In this document: positions 6,936 through 7,855 of the stretch, piece after piece
Layout: the number at the start of each line of letters is the position of its first letter
How positions within the stretch are numbered: the stretch's first letter is position 1
From: Gammaproteobacteria bacterium
GTDB taxonomy: Bacteria; Pseudomonadota; Gammaproteobacteria; HK1
Length of the DNA stretch: 7,855 nucleotides
Reading direction: 5' to 3'
NCBI GenBank assembly: GCA_020444775.1
Contig: JAGRHX010000420.1
Coordinates: forward strand, 1-7,855
Notes under the pieces: generated by a model
What the model was told of the DNA's origin: nothing
Databases searched by the model: none
The model's input: only the letters and a program-made list of their open reading frames with translations
Translations under genes and position numbers: made by a program

Positions 6936-7588
6936 GTCGTTTCCTTGGTTGCGTCGACATCGGCCGACAATTCGTTGATGAAGTCCTCGGCCGGCGGCCA
7001 TGGGCCAAAGCCGGAAGCGGGATTGAGATGCCCGACCTCGCCGAGGTCGACAAGGCGGCTCCCCCAGGCTTGCGCCAACTCCGCCGAGCGCTCATAACGG
7101 CTGAGCGGATCATTCCGGCTCGCGGCCACGATGCTCGGAAAGGCCAGTGCTTGCCGCGGAACCGGAAGCCAGCCGCCGTCCTTCAGCGCGGCCAACGTCG
7201 GGTAGCCCTGCGGCATCGGCGTGTCGAAATCCGGCGGGGCGGCCAGCAGCGCACCGTGCACGGCGCACTTGGTATGTCGGGCCCAGTGCACGGTCGTGAT
7301 CGCGCCGCCGCTATGGGCCACCACGACGAACGGTCCCGGTATCGATCGCGCAGCGGATTCGATCGCGGCGACGTATCGCGTTAGCGTGAGATCCTCGCGC
7401 CCCATGGGTGGCACCATCACCGCGCGTTCCCCGAGGCCACCCGCCAACAGCGTCTGCCAGTGCTCTTGAACAGCATCACGCAGGCCGGGGACGATGAGCA
7501 CCGCCGGTACCGAATGGCCCGGCCGGCCAGCGGGATCCCCGGCAGCGGACGTGTCCACGGTCCGCACATTGGGTCGACGATTCGGCAT
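6923..7588 (-). CDS. RBBP9/YdeN family alpha/beta serine hydrolase
   Basis: Small alpha/beta hydrolase of 221 residues. Seen: the first strand and loop VLIVPGLRD (30-38), a downstream HWQ (43-45), nucleophile elbow AHSGG with Ser93, probable acid Asp160 in ASRNDP, and His187 in VGHLNPASGFGPWP, a tail characteristic of RBBP9/YdeN proteins. The triad is complete; the residue two before Ser is Ala rather than the commoner Gly. Family members are serine hydrolases of mostly unknown natural substrate. No signal peptide is visible, so it is probably cytosolic. The start at 7588 is 4 nt after the preceding BKACE stop and adds about 27 residues before the first strand, longer than usual; GTG codons at residues 8 and 11 are alternatives. 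Placement between a BKACE and a reductase suggests it hydrolyses an ester, lactone or thioester of the same pathway (inference). Confidence 0.88.
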   Translation of the reverse strand: MPNRRPNVRTVDTSAAGDPAGRPGHSVPAVLIVPGLRDAVQEHWQTLLAGGLGERAVMVPPMGREDLTLTRYVAAIESAARSIPGPFVVVAHSGGAITTVHWARHTKCAVHGALLAAPPDFDTPMPQGYPTLAALKDGGWLPVPRQALAFPSIVAASRNDPLSRYERSAELAQAWGSRLVDLGEVGHLNPASGFGPWPPAEDFINELSADVDATKETTWPR

Positions 7589-7592
7589 GATG

Positions 7593-7855
7593 TCAACTCA
7601 CACGCCGCAGCATTTCCCGCGGAGCCGCCTGACGGTTCGGCGCGAAGCCATTGCGGGCGAGTGTCTCGTCCGTGTCCCGATAGAACCGATCGATCTGCAG
7701 AATCCGACGCGCGTCGACACCGGTGGCGACCTCGCGACCCACTTCACGCGAGATCCGCACCAGCTGCTCGATCTGCTTGACCGTGCTCATCTTGCCACGC
7801 CGATCCGGCGCCCAGAGGTTGTCTTCGATACCGCAGCGCACGTGCAGGCCCATGG
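7593..7855 (-). CDS. Second BKACE family enzyme, C-terminal part (N-terminal part outside window)
   Basis: The last 87 residues or so of a BKACE protein whose 5' part lies beyond the right edge. Seen: HVRCGIEDN near the fragment start, the family signature whose Arg, Glu and Asp correspond to Arg226, the zinc ligand Glu230 and Asp231 of Kce as I recall the published structure. After it come QIEQLVRISREVGREVATG and VDARRILQI, the usual final helices, and a tail with DETLARNGFAPNR, seen in longer family members. It is the first gene visible of the right-hand operon, with the hydrolase starting 4 nt after its stop. It cannot be the remainder of the left-edge BKACE as the window stands: that gene also reads on the minus strand and leaves the window at base 1. 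These are therefore two genes. Confidence 0.88.
   Translation of the reverse strand, partial: MGLHVRCGIEDNLWAPDRRGKMSTVKQIEQLVRISREVGREVATGVDARRILQIDRFYRDTDETLARNGFAPNRQAAPREMLRRVS

Noticed and set aside
1..7855. Assignment as a carnitine degradation cluster
   Set aside because: A BKACE is shared with that pathway, but no carnitine dehydrogenase (HCDH type), betainyl-CoA thioesterase or betaine-type transporter is seen in the window.
1..7855. Defence system, CRISPR, prophage, IS element or RNA gene
   Set aside because: All sizeable coding space is accounted for by metabolic and transport genes; no repeat arrays, transposase, tRNA or rRNA signatures were seen.

Overview
The window suggests a GC-rich proteobacterium, most likely beta- or gamma-. 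It is densely packed with catabolic and uptake genes and holds no RNA genes, insertion sequences, CRISPR arrays or transcription-regulator genes. The organism guess rests only on base composition and on the mix of families (TAXI-type TRAP transporter, BKACE, TauD/TfdA, SDR, QOR), so it is soft.

Layout. Left block (minus strand, 4950 down to 1), probably one operon, in transcription order: a 26-codon leader ORF with a very strong Shine-Dalgarno; a fused TRAP permease overlapping the leader stop as ATGA; the TAXI periplasmic binding protein; a TauD/TfdA-type Fe(II)/2-oxoglutarate dioxygenase; and the first part of a BKACE (beta-keto acid cleavage enzyme) that runs off the left edge. Divergent from it on the plus strand is a classical short-chain dehydrogenase/reductase (5100-5864). 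The 226-bp divergent region between permease and SDR carries two 18-bp direct repeats with a 21-bp period, a good candidate operator. Right block (minus strand, 7855 down to 5964), a tight operon: the C-terminal end of a second, different BKACE gene that enters from the right edge, an RBBP9/YdeN-type serine hydrolase, and a zinc-independent quinone oxidoreductase-type MDR. A perfect 10-bp-stem hairpin lies between the convergent SDR and MDR genes.

How the genes may work together (inference). The TRAP system would import an organic acid or acid-like anion. The dioxygenase and/or SDR would oxidise it toward a beta-keto acid. A BKACE would then condense that beta-keto acid with acetyl-CoA to release acetoacetate and a new acyl-CoA. 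The hydrolase and MDR would act on an ester, thioester or enone side product. Two BKACE genes within under 8 kb, together with dedicated uptake, look like a catabolic island for an unidentified substrate. The substrate cannot be read from the sequence.
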